Assembly: GCA_024231215.1 (NCBI GenBank)
Contig: JAAEQR010000142.1
Location: forward strand, 164,593 to 228,592
Direction of reading: 5' to 3'
DNA length: 64,000 nucleotides
Origin: PVC group bacterium
GTDB taxonomy: Bacteria > Omnitrophota > Gorgyraeia > B26-G9
The notes under the pieces were generated by a model. That model worked only from the letters and a program-made list of their open reading frames with translations. It searched no databases and was not told the DNA's origin. Shown here piece by piece: positions 26,798 through 35,017 of this stretch (the first letter of the stretch is position 1; each line of letters starts with the position of its first letter). Both the position numbers and the translations under genes were made by a program.

Positions 26798-27556
26798 TCA
26801 CTTTCGCGATATCTTTTTTATATATAAATCATAGTTCATGTGCAGCTGCTTCATTCTGTTAATTGCCTTTAAAGGATGCGGCTCACTTAAAAGTTGTTTC
26901 AATTCCTTTTCTATCCGAAATTTATTTAAACGATTCAGCATCCCCTGATTAATCGCATCCTTAAGTAAGTATTCCGTATGCTCGTCTATCTGAAAATCAA
27001 ATCTTTGTTCAAAACGTATCGCACGGAATATTCTTGTCGGATCATCCTCAAAACTTAAGTCATGTAATATTCTGACTTTTTTGCTTTGAATATCTTTCTG
27101 AGCATTAAAAAAATCAACAATTTCACCAAAGTTATTGCGGTTCAGTTTTACCGCCAAAGTATTTATTGTAAAATCACGGCGAAATAGATCTTGTTTTATA
27201 GAACTGGATTCAACCATCGGTAAAGCCCCCGGATGCTCATAAGATTCTGTCCGTGCTGTAGCAATATCTAACAAAAACCCATTTTTTAGTTTTACCTTAG
27301 CTGTCTTAAATCGCTGATGCAGTTTCACAGAAGCTTCTAAACTTTCGGCTAAATACTGCGCATATTCTAAGGCGTCTGCTTCGACGACTACATCCATGTC
27401 ATGATTCTCGCGCTTAAGCAGTAAATCCCGTACAAATCCGCCCACTACATAAACCGAAATATCATGGCGATCACCAATCGCTCCAATTTTTTTTAATATA
27501 TTGTAAATATCCTCTGGCAAAAAATCTTTCATTTCATCATGGACATTTTTTATCAT
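26798..27556 (-). CDS. Short CCA-adding / poly(A) polymerase head-domain protein
   Basis: The 252-residue protein has the class II nucleotidyltransferase head: YVVGGFVRDLLL, the metal pair in NHDMDVV (DxD), RRDFTINTLA, and the neck block EDDPTRIFRAIRF. After FRIEKELKQLL the chain ends. The C-terminal body and tail (and any HD domain) of usual 400-residue enzymes are missing, though the head and neck look intact. It could be a minimal CCA-repair enzyme, an A-adding partner of a second enzyme, or a poly(A) polymerase. The start has AAAGGGA about 7 bases before ATG. It directly follows tRNA-Arg(CCG), which already encodes CCA. Confidence 0.85.
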   Translation of the reverse strand: MIKNVHDEMKDFLPEDIYNILKKIGAIGDRHDISVYVVGGFVRDLLLKRENHDMDVVVEADALEYAQYLAESLEASVKLHQRFKTAKVKLKNGFLLDIATARTESYEHPGALPMVESSSIKQDLFRRDFTINTLAVKLNRNNFGEIVDFFNAQKDIQSKKVRILHDLSFEDDPTRIFRAIRFEQRFDFQIDEHTEYLLKDAINQGMLNRLNKFRIEKELKQLLSEPHPLKAINRMKQLHMNYDLYIKKISRK

Positions 27557-27587
27557 CAGAGTCCCTTTTGACCATTTAACAAATTTT

Positions 27588-27662
27588 TGGCGCCCCCTGG
27601 GAGGATCGAACTCTCATCCCAAGCTCCGGAGGCCTGTGCTTTATCCATTAAGCTAAGGGGGC
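27588..27662 (-). tRNA. tRNA-Arg (CCG anticodon)
   Basis: On the minus strand a cloverleaf folds with acceptor GCCCCCT pairing AGGGGGC, a D-arm GCTT/AAGC, and anticodon stem CAGGC/GCTTG around the loop CTCCGGA. The anticodon is therefore CCG, reading CGG arginine codons. The T-loop is TTCGATC. The T-stem GAGAG/CTCCC has one A-C mismatch. The 3' CCA is encoded. A TTGACA promoter lies just upstream. Confidence 0.93.
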
Positions 27663-27672
27663 ATAAAAGTAT

Positions 27673-27702
27673 TATTTAACTCTAATTTCCGTCTAATGTC
27701 AA
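27673..27702 (-). promoter_or_regulatory. Promoter of tRNA-Arg
   Basis: TTGACA (27702-27697), an 18-base spacer and TAAATA (27678-27673) end about 10 bases before the tRNA 5' end. It probably also serves the downstream CCA-rbfA-nrnA-truB-ribF genes, as no terminator follows the tRNA. Confidence 0.6.
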
Positions 27703-27721
27703 CCCAGATTTTGTATCCGGG

Positions 27722-28615
27722 TCAAGGCCTCGGATGGAATTTATGGTGAATAGACTTTAATCTGTCTTTATTCAAATGAGTATAAATTTGTGTCGTCGAG
27801 ATATTGCTATGTCCTAAAAGTTCCTGAACTATCCTCAAATCAGCCCCCCTCTCTAAAAGATGGGTAGCAAATGAATGTCTTAGCGTATGCGGAGATACTT
27901 TCTTGCTGATATTTGCCAGCGCAGCATAGCTCCGGATCAACTTCCAAATCATCTGGCGGGATATATTTGTTCCATTCTTAGATATAAAAATATATTTACT
28001 CTCTTTTTCCTTTAATAACTGTCCTCGGGCATCCTGGATATAATCAGATATAGCATCTTGTGCCAGTTTCCCCATCGGAATTATTCTCTCTTTTCCTCCT
28101 TTTCCCATACAGCGAATAATCCCTAATTTAAAGTCAATATCCGGTAACTTTAAATTAACTAATTCCGAAACACGCATCCCGGTAGCATACATTAGTTCAA
28201 AACATGCCCGATCACGAATATGTTTTACTCTATCGCCCCGAATAATCTTTAAAAATTTATCAACTTCACCAACAGAAAGCACATCCGGTAAATATTTAGC
28301 CAGACGAGGAGATTCTAAGAGCTCGGTAGGGTCTTCTTTTATATATCTTTGACTTACCAGGTATCGAAAAAACACTTTAACCGCCACAATACTACGAGCA
28401 ATAGAACTAGCTTTTAAATCCATCTCCTTAAGCACATACACAAATCCGACAATATCTCCGTGTTTGAGTACCCGAACATCTGACTTTCCATCATTTTCTA
28501 AATATTTAAAAAATTTTACCAGATCTCGTTTATAGGCCGCAACCGTATTTGCAGATAGTCCCCTTTCCAGGGTAATATAATTTAAGAATTCTTCAATAAA
28601 ACGTATTGTTGACAT
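27722..28615 (-). CDS. xerD: XerC/XerD-type tyrosine recombinase
   Basis: The 297-residue recombinase resolves chromosome dimers at dif and has the full set of catalytic residues. The N-terminal SAM-like domain spans about 1-90. The catalytic domain shows YATGMRVSELVNL (Arg I), GKGGKERIIPMG (Lys), HTLRHSFATHLLERG (HxxR), LLGHSNISTTQIYTH (His and nucleophile Tyr). Length and the absence of neighbouring phage or integron genes favour a housekeeping Xer rather than a mobile-element integrase. Whether it is XerC, XerD or the single XerH-like form cannot be told. No clear ribosome site is visible. Confidence 0.9.
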   Translation of the reverse strand: MSTIRFIEEFLNYITLERGLSANTVAAYKRDLVKFFKYLENDGKSDVRVLKHGDIVGFVYVLKEMDLKASSIARSIVAVKVFFRYLVSQRYIKEDPTELLESPRLAKYLPDVLSVGEVDKFLKIIRGDRVKHIRDRACFELMYATGMRVSELVNLKLPDIDFKLGIIRCMGKGGKERIIPMGKLAQDAISDYIQDARGQLLKEKESKYIFISKNGTNISRQMIWKLIRSYAALANISKKVSPHTLRHSFATHLLERGADLRIVQELLGHSNISTTQIYTHLNKDRLKSIHHKFHPRP

Positions 28616-28642
28616 AATATGTGTGGTTTTTAATTTATAAGA

Positions 28643-29347
28643 TTACTCTTTTAAAAAGGCTATGATTTTTTTCACATCCTGCCAAACCAGCTTTTTATCA
28701 GCTGGATTACGCAGTAAATAGGCGGGGTGATACGTCGGCATTACAGGAATTCCGTTATATTCATAAAATTTGCCACGCAACCTTGAAATCGGAATTTTTT
28801 CATCAAGCAAAGACCAAGCTGCGATCTTACCTAACGTACAAATAACCTTTGGCTTGATCACGGTTAAAAGCTCTGATAAATACGGTCGACATTGTATTAT
28901 CTCTTCCGGAAGAGGATTGCGGTTAGCTGGAGGACGACAACGCAAAATATTCGTAATATACACATCTCTCCGGGACATTCCCATAGCCTGAATTATCTTT
29001 GTTAGCAGCTGCCCGGCTGCACCCACAAACGGCCTGCCTGATCTATCTTCGTCTCTTCCCGGTGCTTCTCCGATAAACACAAGGTCACTATCTAAGCTGC
29101 CTTCTCCAAATACAACATTAGTTCTTGACTCATGCAGCTTGCACAAAGTACAAGTCTTAACTCTCTCAATAATCTTTTCACATTTTTCAATCTTGCTACC
29201 TTCAGCATTAATACTACAAGTAGAAGAAGAATCCCGCTTGTCCTTACCAACTAAATCCTGAGAAAACCAGGATTCCAGTTCCAGATTTTTACTAATCACT
29301 TTTATAGCTTGTGTTATTGCTTCTTTAATAAATCCTCTATCACCCAT
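28643..29347 (-). CDS. Type-4 uracil-DNA glycosylase with Fe-S cluster
   Basis: The 234-residue protein removes uracil from DNA. A charged N-terminal helix (about residues 1-60) precedes the catalytic core: CTLCKLHESR (first two cluster cysteines), GEAPGRDEDRSGRPFVG (water-activating loop) and CRPPANRNPLPEE with a later Cys in IIQCRPYL (other two cysteines). The final block is PTYHPAYLLRNP. This is the family 4 [4Fe-4S] pattern, sometimes annotated as a phage DNA-polymerase-related domain. Its start overlaps the upstream glycosyltransferase by 34 bases, so an internal start is possible, although the cysteine core is unaffected. Confidence 0.93.
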   Translation of the reverse strand: MGDRGFIKEAITQAIKVISKNLELESWFSQDLVGKDKRDSSSTCSINAEGSKIEKCEKIIERVKTCTLCKLHESRTNVVFGEGSLDSDLVFIGEAPGRDEDRSGRPFVGAAGQLLTKIIQAMGMSRRDVYITNILRCRPPANRNPLPEEIIQCRPYLSELLTVIKPKVICTLGKIAAWSLLDEKIPISRLRGKFYEYNGIPVMPTYHPAYLLRNPADKKLVWQDVKKIIAFLKE

Positions 29348-30450
29348 TTACTTACATTCTCCGCAGCATCCGGTTTTGCTATTTTTGTTGTGTTTTCTTT
29401 CATCTGTTTTAGTTTCTTTTGATCATCAGATAGAAATGAACTTATTTGTCCGATAATATCATCAATATTTATCAGCCGCGTTCCGATATTATACTTTTCT
29501 ATAATCTCGGCATTCCTTGTCTCCTGTCCGGGAATCGGCCTAATAATAATCATGGGCAATCCTTTAGCCAATGACTCAGAAACAGTAAGCCCGCCTGATT
29601 TGGAAATAATCAAATCCGACGCATTCATGCATTCATCCATATTCGTAACATAACCAAAAACTTTTACTTTCTTTTTAAGATTCTTTCCGGCTAACAACTC
29701 TTGTAACCCGGCGTTTTTTCCGCAAATGATTAACATCTGCAAAGATTCATCCATTCCATCTAAACAATCCACAATCTTTTCTATCGGCCCCACGCCAAAA
29801 CCACCGCTGGTAACCAAAATTGTAAGTTCTTGGGTATCAATACCTAGTTTTTCACGCATACTTTCCTGCGAATGACACTTCCTGAATTTCTCTTCTATCG
29901 GGATTCCGGTAACACGTATTTTTTCTGAAGGCACTCCTTTATTGATCAATTCTTCCTTAGTAAGATCACTAGCAACAAAATAATAATCCGTCCCTTTATT
30001 AATCCAAAATTGATGAACCCCAAAATCGGTAACTCCACAAACAACCAAGCCTTTGTAAAGTCCTTTTTCTTTTAAGCGCGCAAGAAGCTGTGCTGAGAAA
30101 AAATGCACACAAATTACAACTTCCGGTTGTTCTTTCAAAATATATTTAATCAGAGGCCTCCCCTGCAAACCATTAAAAAGACGTCTCATAAAACCAAACA
30201 CAGGGATAAGCGGTGGGAAATTTAATAAATCGAAGAAAATACCCCATACTAAAGGGACATACCTAACCAGAAACATATATACCGCCGGATAGGCTTTCTT
30301 AAAAAATGGGTTCGTATAGTCTAATGCATCAATTTTTAATATTTCAGCATTAGGAATATTCCGGCTGGTAAATGAATGGGAAAGGGCTTCTGCTGCCTTA
30401 CGGTGCCCAGCTCCAGCTGAGGCATGAATAATTAAGATCTTCAATATCAA
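29314..30450 (-). CDS. MGDG-synthase/UgtP-like lipid glycosyltransferase
   Basis: The 378-residue GT-B enzyme matches the MurG-like lipid glycosyltransferases that add sugar to diacylglycerol. The N-terminal acceptor domain begins HASAGAGHRKAAEALS, and the C-terminal donor domain has TSGGFGVGPIE, then SDLIISKSGGLTVSESLAKGLPMI. These recall monogalactosyldiacylglycerol synthase and UgtP. It starts at a TTG (30450, or 30444 two codons later), with AAAGGATG upstream; both overlap or follow the end of the DUF502 gene closely. The acceptor lipid and sugar are unknown. It probably acts at the inner face of the cytoplasmic membrane. Confidence 0.85.
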   Translation of the reverse strand: MILKILIIHASAGAGHRKAAEALSHSFTSRNIPNAEILKIDALDYTNPFFKKAYPAVYMFLVRYVPLVWGIFFDLLNFPPLIPVFGFMRRLFNGLQGRPLIKYILKEQPEVVICVHFFSAQLLARLKEKGLYKGLVVCGVTDFGVHQFWINKGTDYYFVASDLTKEELINKGVPSEKIRVTGIPIEEKFRKCHSQESMREKLGIDTQELTILVTSGGFGVGPIEKIVDCLDGMDESLQMLIICGKNAGLQELLAGKNLKKKVKVFGYVTNMDECMNASDLIISKSGGLTVSESLAKGLPMIIIRPIPGQETRNAEIIEKYNIGTRLINIDDIIGQISSFLSDDQKKLKQMKENTTKIAKPDAAENVSKWVIEDLLKKQ

Positions 30451-31091
30451 TCATCCTTTATTTGTTTAAAATCAACTTTATTATGCAACAAGTCATCTCG
30501 CATCAGCACTCCGCCGGATACGATTATCTTAAACGCTTCTTCAATCGATATATCTAGAAATATTACATCTTTTTTAGGCACAACAACGAAAAACCCGGTT
30601 ATCGGATTTGGTGCAGATGATATATAAACACAAACCGCATCTTTTTCTTTATCATCACCTTTCTGCGAGCAAAACTCATTGGTTACAAAACCAATGGTAT
30701 ACACATTCTTTAGCGGATACTCAAACAAGACAACCTTTTTAAAAGCAACTTTATCCGAAGAAAATAAAAATTTCACCAATTGTTTAATCGCAGGATATAT
30801 CTGGGGCACTAAAGGAATCCGCAGAAACAACCGCTCCCAAAAAGGAACTATCTTTTTAACAAACACATTTGTGGCCAAAAGCCCGGTAAAAAACATTAAA
30901 ACAATAACCGCTAAAATTCCCAGGCCGAAAAATGAAGTACCAAATGTGTTTTCCAGTAAAGGATTAATATATCGCCCCAGCAAATTATCAATAAATTTAA
31001 CAGAAGCAAAAAGTATTTTTACCGTAATAACAATCGGCAACAACACAACCAAACCAGTTATAAAATATCTACGTAATTTTGTTTTCATCAT
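30447..31091 (-). CDS. DUF502 membrane protein
   Basis: The 214-residue protein has two N-terminal transmembrane helices (about residues 10-32 and 52-75: FITGLVVLLPIVIT and GLGILAVIVLMFFTGL). The soluble part contains IPLVPQIYPAIKQL, GFVTNEF, APNPITGFFVVVPKKDVIFLD and the final EEAFKIIVSGGVL. This is the DUF502 pattern, known also from plant COV proteins. In bacteria its role is unknown. It lies 6 bases from rnfA and is coupled to the glycosyltransferase by a 4-base overlap, suggesting a membrane or lipid function. Confidence 0.9.
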   Translation of the reverse strand: MMKTKLRRYFITGLVVLLPIVITVKILFASVKFIDNLLGRYINPLLENTFGTSFFGLGILAVIVLMFFTGLLATNVFVKKIVPFWERLFLRIPLVPQIYPAIKQLVKFLFSSDKVAFKKVVLFEYPLKNVYTIGFVTNEFCSQKGDDKEKDAVCVYISSAPNPITGFFVVVPKKDVIFLDISIEEAFKIIVSGGVLMRDDLLHNKVDFKQIKDD

Positions 31092-31097
31092 TTTATT

Positions 31098-31691
31098 TTA
31101 CTCAACAATTAGCCCGCTAAACCCTAAAAAAGCAAGCGACATTAATCCGGCAATTATAAAAACTATCGGAACCCCTCTAAATGCTTTAGGAATATCCGCA
31201 GTCTCTAAGCGTTCACGAATACTCGTCATTAATATAAGCGCTAATGCAAAGCCTACGCCGGCACTGAACCCATGAATTATACTTTCTATAAAATTAAGAT
31301 TATTCTGCGCATTTAAAAGAGTAACAAATAATACCGCGCAATTACAGGTAATCAGCGGCAGATAAATCCCCAATGCCTTGTACAGAATTGGGTTGAATTT
31401 TCGTACAAATATCTCTACCAACTGGACAAAACAGGCAATAATCAAAATAAATGAAATTATATTAAGGTACTCCAGATTATATGGAACCAAAATATAGTGA
31501 TATATCGGCCAGGTTATAATTGAGGACATCGTTACAACAAAGGTCATAGATATCCCCATGCCTACAGCTACATCTAACTTCTGAGAAACTCCGACAAACG
31601 GACATAACCCCAAAAACCTAGCCAGCACAAAATTATTCACAAATATAGCTGAGATAACCAAAGCAATAATTCGTGTAAAGTTTATATCCAT
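31098..31691 (-). CDS. rnfA: RnfA-type electron-transport membrane subunit
   Basis: The 197-residue protein is the RnfA/NqrE membrane subunit with six helices: FVNNFVLARFLGLCPFVGVS, the central FVEIFVRKFNP-like loop, LGIYLPLITCNCAVL and GFSAGVGFALALIL. The cysteines in GLCPF and TCNCAVL are those that, with partner RnfE, hold a [2Fe-2S] cluster in the membrane centre of Rnf and Na+-NQR complexes. The ATG at 31691 follows the rnfE stop by one base. An ATG 9 bases upstream, inside rnfE, is also possible. The rest of an Rnf operon (B, C, D, G) is not adjacent. Confidence 0.93.
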   Translation of the reverse strand: MDINFTRIIALVISAIFVNNFVLARFLGLCPFVGVSQKLDVAVGMGISMTFVVTMSSIITWPIYHYILVPYNLEYLNIISFILIIACFVQLVEIFVRKFNPILYKALGIYLPLITCNCAVLFVTLLNAQNNLNFIESIIHGFSAGVGFALALILMTSIRERLETADIPKAFRGVPIVFIIAGLMSLAFLGFSGLIVE

Positions 31692-31692
31692 G

Positions 31693-32310
31693 TTAAGCAT
31701 TCTTTCTTTGCTGCAATGTATTCATTTGGCTTAAAATCGCCATGATCACACCGATCGTCAAAAAAGCCCCCGGAGGAAGAATCATAGCTATAGCCGGATT
31801 AAATCCATCTCCTACCAACACAAATCCAAACAATTGACCTGAGCCTAAGATTTCCCTTATCGCCCCAATTAGAACAGTTGCTAAAGTAAATCCTGCCCCC
31901 ATACCTAATGCATCGGCAATAGATAATGAAATACTGTTTTTAGAAGCAAACGCCTCAGCCCTGCCCAAAATAATACAATTTACTACCATGATATCTACAA
32001 ACAAGCCCAATTCAGCATAAAGCATCGGAAAATATGCCTGTAAAACAAGCTTAGCAATCGTAACAAAGGTCGCAATAATCAAAATATAACATGGAATCCT
32101 CACCTGAGCTGGGACAAAATTCTTAATCAAAGAGACAAAGATATTAGATCCCAATAAAACAAATGTTGCCGCCAATCCAATACCAAGTCCGTTTTTAGCA
32201 GTTACAGTAACCGCTAACGTAGGACAAAGTCCCAACATTAAACGAAAGGTAGGATTTTCCGTACAAACGCCGTTCCAGAAACATTTTTTCAAGCACCCTA
32301 TATTTTTCAT
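31693..32310 (-). CDS. rnfE: RnfE-type electron-transport membrane subunit
   Basis: The 205-residue protein is the RnfE/NqrD subunit, a paralogue of RnfA in opposite topology. It has the motifs RLMLGLCPTLAVTVTAKNG, VRIPCYILIIATFVTI, DIMVVNCIILGRAEAFA and GAGFTLATVLIGAIRE. The membrane cysteines GLCPT and VNCII match the cluster ligands. The ATG at 32310 overlaps the secDF stop (ATGA); an upstream ATG at 32322 is possible. The pair lies between secDF and a DUF502 gene instead of inside an Rnf operon. Confidence 0.93.
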   Translation of the reverse strand: MKNIGCLKKCFWNGVCTENPTFRLMLGLCPTLAVTVTAKNGLGIGLAATFVLLGSNIFVSLIKNFVPAQVRIPCYILIIATFVTIAKLVLQAYFPMLYAELGLFVDIMVVNCIILGRAEAFASKNSISLSIADALGMGAGFTLATVLIGAIREILGSGQLFGFVLVGDGFNPAIAMILPPGAFLTIGVIMAILSQMNTLQQRKNA

Positions 32311-34484
32311 TTCTTTTCCCATGCATATACCAACGGACTGGCAATAAATACTGTTGAGTACACCCCACTAATGAATCCGACTAAAAGAATAAACGCTAAA
32401 TTATGTAAAACCTCTCCTCCTAGAAAATATAAAGCAGCCACAATTGAGAGAGTTGTTACGGATGTCCAAATCGTACGTCCCAGAGTCTGGTTAATACTCA
32501 AATTAATAACATCCCTAAAGGTTGTCTTACGCATAAGCCGCATATTCTCCCGGATACGATCATACGTAACAATTGTATCATTTATCGAATAACCGGCTAC
32601 AGCCATAAATGCAGTAACAATCAACAAATCTATGGGTCTGTTAGTAAAAGTACAAAAAGCAATCGCTATCAAAACGTCATGGAACAAAGAAACCACGCCG
32701 GCTATTCCATAAACAAAATCCTTAAACCTAATCCAGATATAAAGACAAATGCTCAAAAGAGCCAATGATAAAGCAATCGCCGCATTCTTTTTCAGAATTT
32801 TTCCGACCACCGGCCCTACGCTTTCTACCCGCAAAACTTCAGCTTTATTGCCCGGAAATTTTTCAGCCAGAGCTGTTGTTATTTCATCTGCGTAATTAGC
32901 TTCTGTTTTAATTAATACTTTTTCCGGATTTCTGCTATCCTGCTGAATAGCTGCATCCTGCAATCCAATACCTTTCATTGCCTCTCGCAATGAATCAATT
33001 TCTACTGCCTGCGTAAATTGAAACTCCTGCAATGCTCCACCTTTAAAATCTATTCCGTAATTATCCTCACCTTTCTTATTAAATAGGAAAAGTCCGCCAA
33101 TAATGAGAACTAACGATAAAGAATAACATATCCAGCGTACCTTAATAAAATCTATCTTTGTCGAAGGAATCAGCTGTAACATCTTAAGCGATAAATTTTT
33201 CCAGCGTAGAGTCAAAACATCTATTAACAACCGGGTAACCACAATCGCCGTAAACATACTAGCCAGCAAACCGATAATAAGAGTTAATCCAAAACCGCGA
33301 ACCGGACCAGATCCCAGCCAAACCAGTAAAACCGAGGCAATTATCGTAGTAACATTAGAGTCCAGGATTGCCGGAAATGCCCGACCATATCCATTATTAA
33401 TCGCTGTCCTGATTGATTTTCCTAATTTCAATTCTTCACGAATACGTTCATTAATAAGTACATTCGCATCAACCGCCATCCCAATCGTCAAACCGATACC
33501 GGCAATACCCGGCAAAGTCAGTGTAGCCTTTAGCATTACTAAAGCCGTCAATACCAGCAATATATTTAAAAGCAAAGCTATATTAGCGAGAACACCGCCA
33601 ATAAAATAATATACTGCCATAAATACAATTACCCCAATACCTCCGATAATCGTAGCCGTAACTCCGCTTTTAATTGAATCAGCTCCCAGAAGAGGACCTA
33701 CGGTTCTTTCTTCTTCAACCACAATCGGAGCCGGCAAAGCACCAGCTCTAAGGATATTGGCTAAATCTTTCGCTTTATCCATACTGAAATTTCCGGATAT
33801 TTCCGCTGAGCCCTGGGAAATTCGCTCCCTGATTACCGGAGCAGAATAAATATATCCATCCAATACTATTGCCAAACGACGATTCACATTAGCTCCGGTA
33901 ATGTTACCAAACATCTTGGCCCCTTCGCCGGTAAATTCTAATTTAATACTTGGACGGCCATATTGATCCCGGCTAATAACCGCATCTGCCAAACTATCAC
34001 CGGTCATTACCGCATTGCTCTCTAAAAGTAGAGGTTTTTCATCTTCATCATATTTTAATTCATATCCGGACGGTACATCATCAGTAGCTAAGGTTTCCCT
34101 CAACTTTTCTTCGTCATCAGACACTAAACGAAACTCAAGCTGAGCAGTACTCTTAATTAATTCAAGAGCCCTCTTTCTATCAGTCACACCAGGCAACTGT
34201 ACAATAATCTGATTTTTCCCCTGTCTGGAAATCACCGGCTCACTTACCCCAAATTGATCAATTCTTTTTCGGATAATCTCAATTGCCCTTTCGACTGCAT
34301 TATTCCTTTTTTCACCAGCAACATCGTCCGGCAATTTAGACACGTCCACACTTAAGGTAAGAAACATGCCTCCCTTTAAATCAAGACCTAGATTTATCTT
34401 CTCATTAAGCGGATATATAACCCAGGTACAAAACAGCGTTAATCCGATAATTAGAAATAGTTTAATTTTGAGATTTTTCGGCAT
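32307..34484 (-). CDS. secDF: SecD-SecF fusion protein
   Basis: The 725-residue protein fuses SecD (about residues 1-430) and SecF (about 445-725), which use the proton motive force to complete protein export through SecYEG. SecD shows LGLDLKGGMFLTL, the long periplasmic domain, and GLTIGMAVDANVLINERIREEL. SecF shows NYGIDFKGGALQEF and AVAGYSINDTIVTYDRIREN. Both halves have six membrane helices. Fused SecDF occurs in scattered lineages. It is coupled to yajC upstream (stop 34488, 3 bases away) and to rnfE downstream by an ATGA overlap. Confidence 0.97.
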   Translation of the reverse strand: MPKNLKIKLFLIIGLTLFCTWVIYPLNEKINLGLDLKGGMFLTLSVDVSKLPDDVAGEKRNNAVERAIEIIRKRIDQFGVSEPVISRQGKNQIIVQLPGVTDRKRALELIKSTAQLEFRLVSDDEEKLRETLATDDVPSGYELKYDEDEKPLLLESNAVMTGDSLADAVISRDQYGRPSIKLEFTGEGAKMFGNITGANVNRRLAIVLDGYIYSAPVIRERISQGSAEISGNFSMDKAKDLANILRAGALPAPIVVEEERTVGPLLGADSIKSGVTATIIGGIGVIVFMAVYYFIGGVLANIALLLNILLVLTALVMLKATLTLPGIAGIGLTIGMAVDANVLINERIREELKLGKSIRTAINNGYGRAFPAILDSNVTTIIASVLLVWLGSGPVRGFGLTLIIGLLASMFTAIVVTRLLIDVLTLRWKNLSLKMLQLIPSTKIDFIKVRWICYSLSLVLIIGGLFLFNKKGEDNYGIDFKGGALQEFQFTQAVEIDSLREAMKGIGLQDAAIQQDSRNPEKVLIKTEANYADEITTALAEKFPGNKAEVLRVESVGPVVGKILKKNAAIALSLALLSICLYIWIRFKDFVYGIAGVVSLFHDVLIAIAFCTFTNRPIDLLIVTAFMAVAGYSINDTIVTYDRIRENMRLMRKTTFRDVINLSINQTLGRTIWTSVTTLSIVAALYFLGGEVLHNLAFILLVGFISGVYSTVFIASPLVYAWEKK

Positions 34485-34487
34485 ATC

Positions 34488-34820
34488 TTATTCTCCTCTC
34501 GATTTTTTCACTGTAGATATAGCACTTTTCTGAAATTCAATTTTCACATTATCAGCTACTTTCAATACCAAACTGTCCGTTTTAACATTAACTACTGTAC
34601 CGTTAATTCCCCCAGCAGTAATAACTTCGTCATTCTTCTTAATTTTAGAAATCATATCCTGCTGTTCTTGCTGTTTTTTCTGCTGTGGCTTGATAAGAAA
34701 AAAATAAAATACCAGAAAAATAATAATATACATAGGAAAAAGTACTAAAAAACTTCCCTGTCCCTGAGTCGAAGTTCCTTCTCCGGTACCCTGCGCAAAA
34801 GCTAATGTTAATAAATACAC
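34488..34820 (-). CDS. yajC: YajC preprotein translocase subunit
   Basis: The 110-residue protein has one N-terminal transmembrane helix (about residues 24-44, VLFPMYIIIFLVFYFFL) followed by IKPQQKKQQEQQDMISKIKKNDEVITAGGI, the YajC signature (given here as a span at about residues 43-72). It joins SecDF at the translocon. It starts at GTG with AGGAGG upstream, under the promoter at 34897-34925. The leader carries an inverted repeat at 34861-34892. Confidence 0.95.
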   Translation of the reverse strand: MYLLTLAFAQGTGEGTSTQGQGSFLVLFPMYIIIFLVFYFFLIKPQQKKQQEQQDMISKIKKNDEVITAGGINGTVVNVKTDSLVLKVADNVKIEFQKSAISTVKKSRGE

Positions 34821-34860
34821 TTTCTACCTCCTAGTTAAAAACGTAACTATAATTAAAATA

Positions 34861-34892
34861 ACCTGTTATCTATGCAATTCCTCTAAACAGGT
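34861..34892. repeat. Inverted repeat in the yajC leader
   Basis: ACCTGTT (34861-34867) and AACAGGT (34886-34892) can pair as 7 base pairs around an 18-base loop between promoter and ribosome site of yajC. It could be a leader hairpin or an operator. No trailing U-tract makes it a terminator. Confidence 0.35.
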
Positions 34893-34896
34893 AAAT

Positions 34897-34925
34897 AGTA
34901 TAGCTCATTTCTCTTTAGACTTCAA
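34897..34925 (-). promoter_or_regulatory. Promoter of the yajC-secDF-rnfEA unit
   Basis: TTGAAG (34925-34920), a 17-base spacer and TATACT (34902-34897) lie upstream of yajC, giving a leader of about 70 bases. Confidence 0.7.
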
Positions 34926-35017
34926 TACTTTTCCCAACCTTACTCGATAGGAGAGTTATATGGAAGTTATTTTTTATGTGCAAATATTAAGAATTAGGGG
35001 ATGGACAAGAAGGATGT

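Noticed and set aside
27722-28615. Tyrosine recombinase beside a tRNA as a sign of an integrated element
   Set aside because: The protein is a typical Xer, no attachment-site repeat of the tRNA end was seen, and neighbours on both sides are housekeeping genes.
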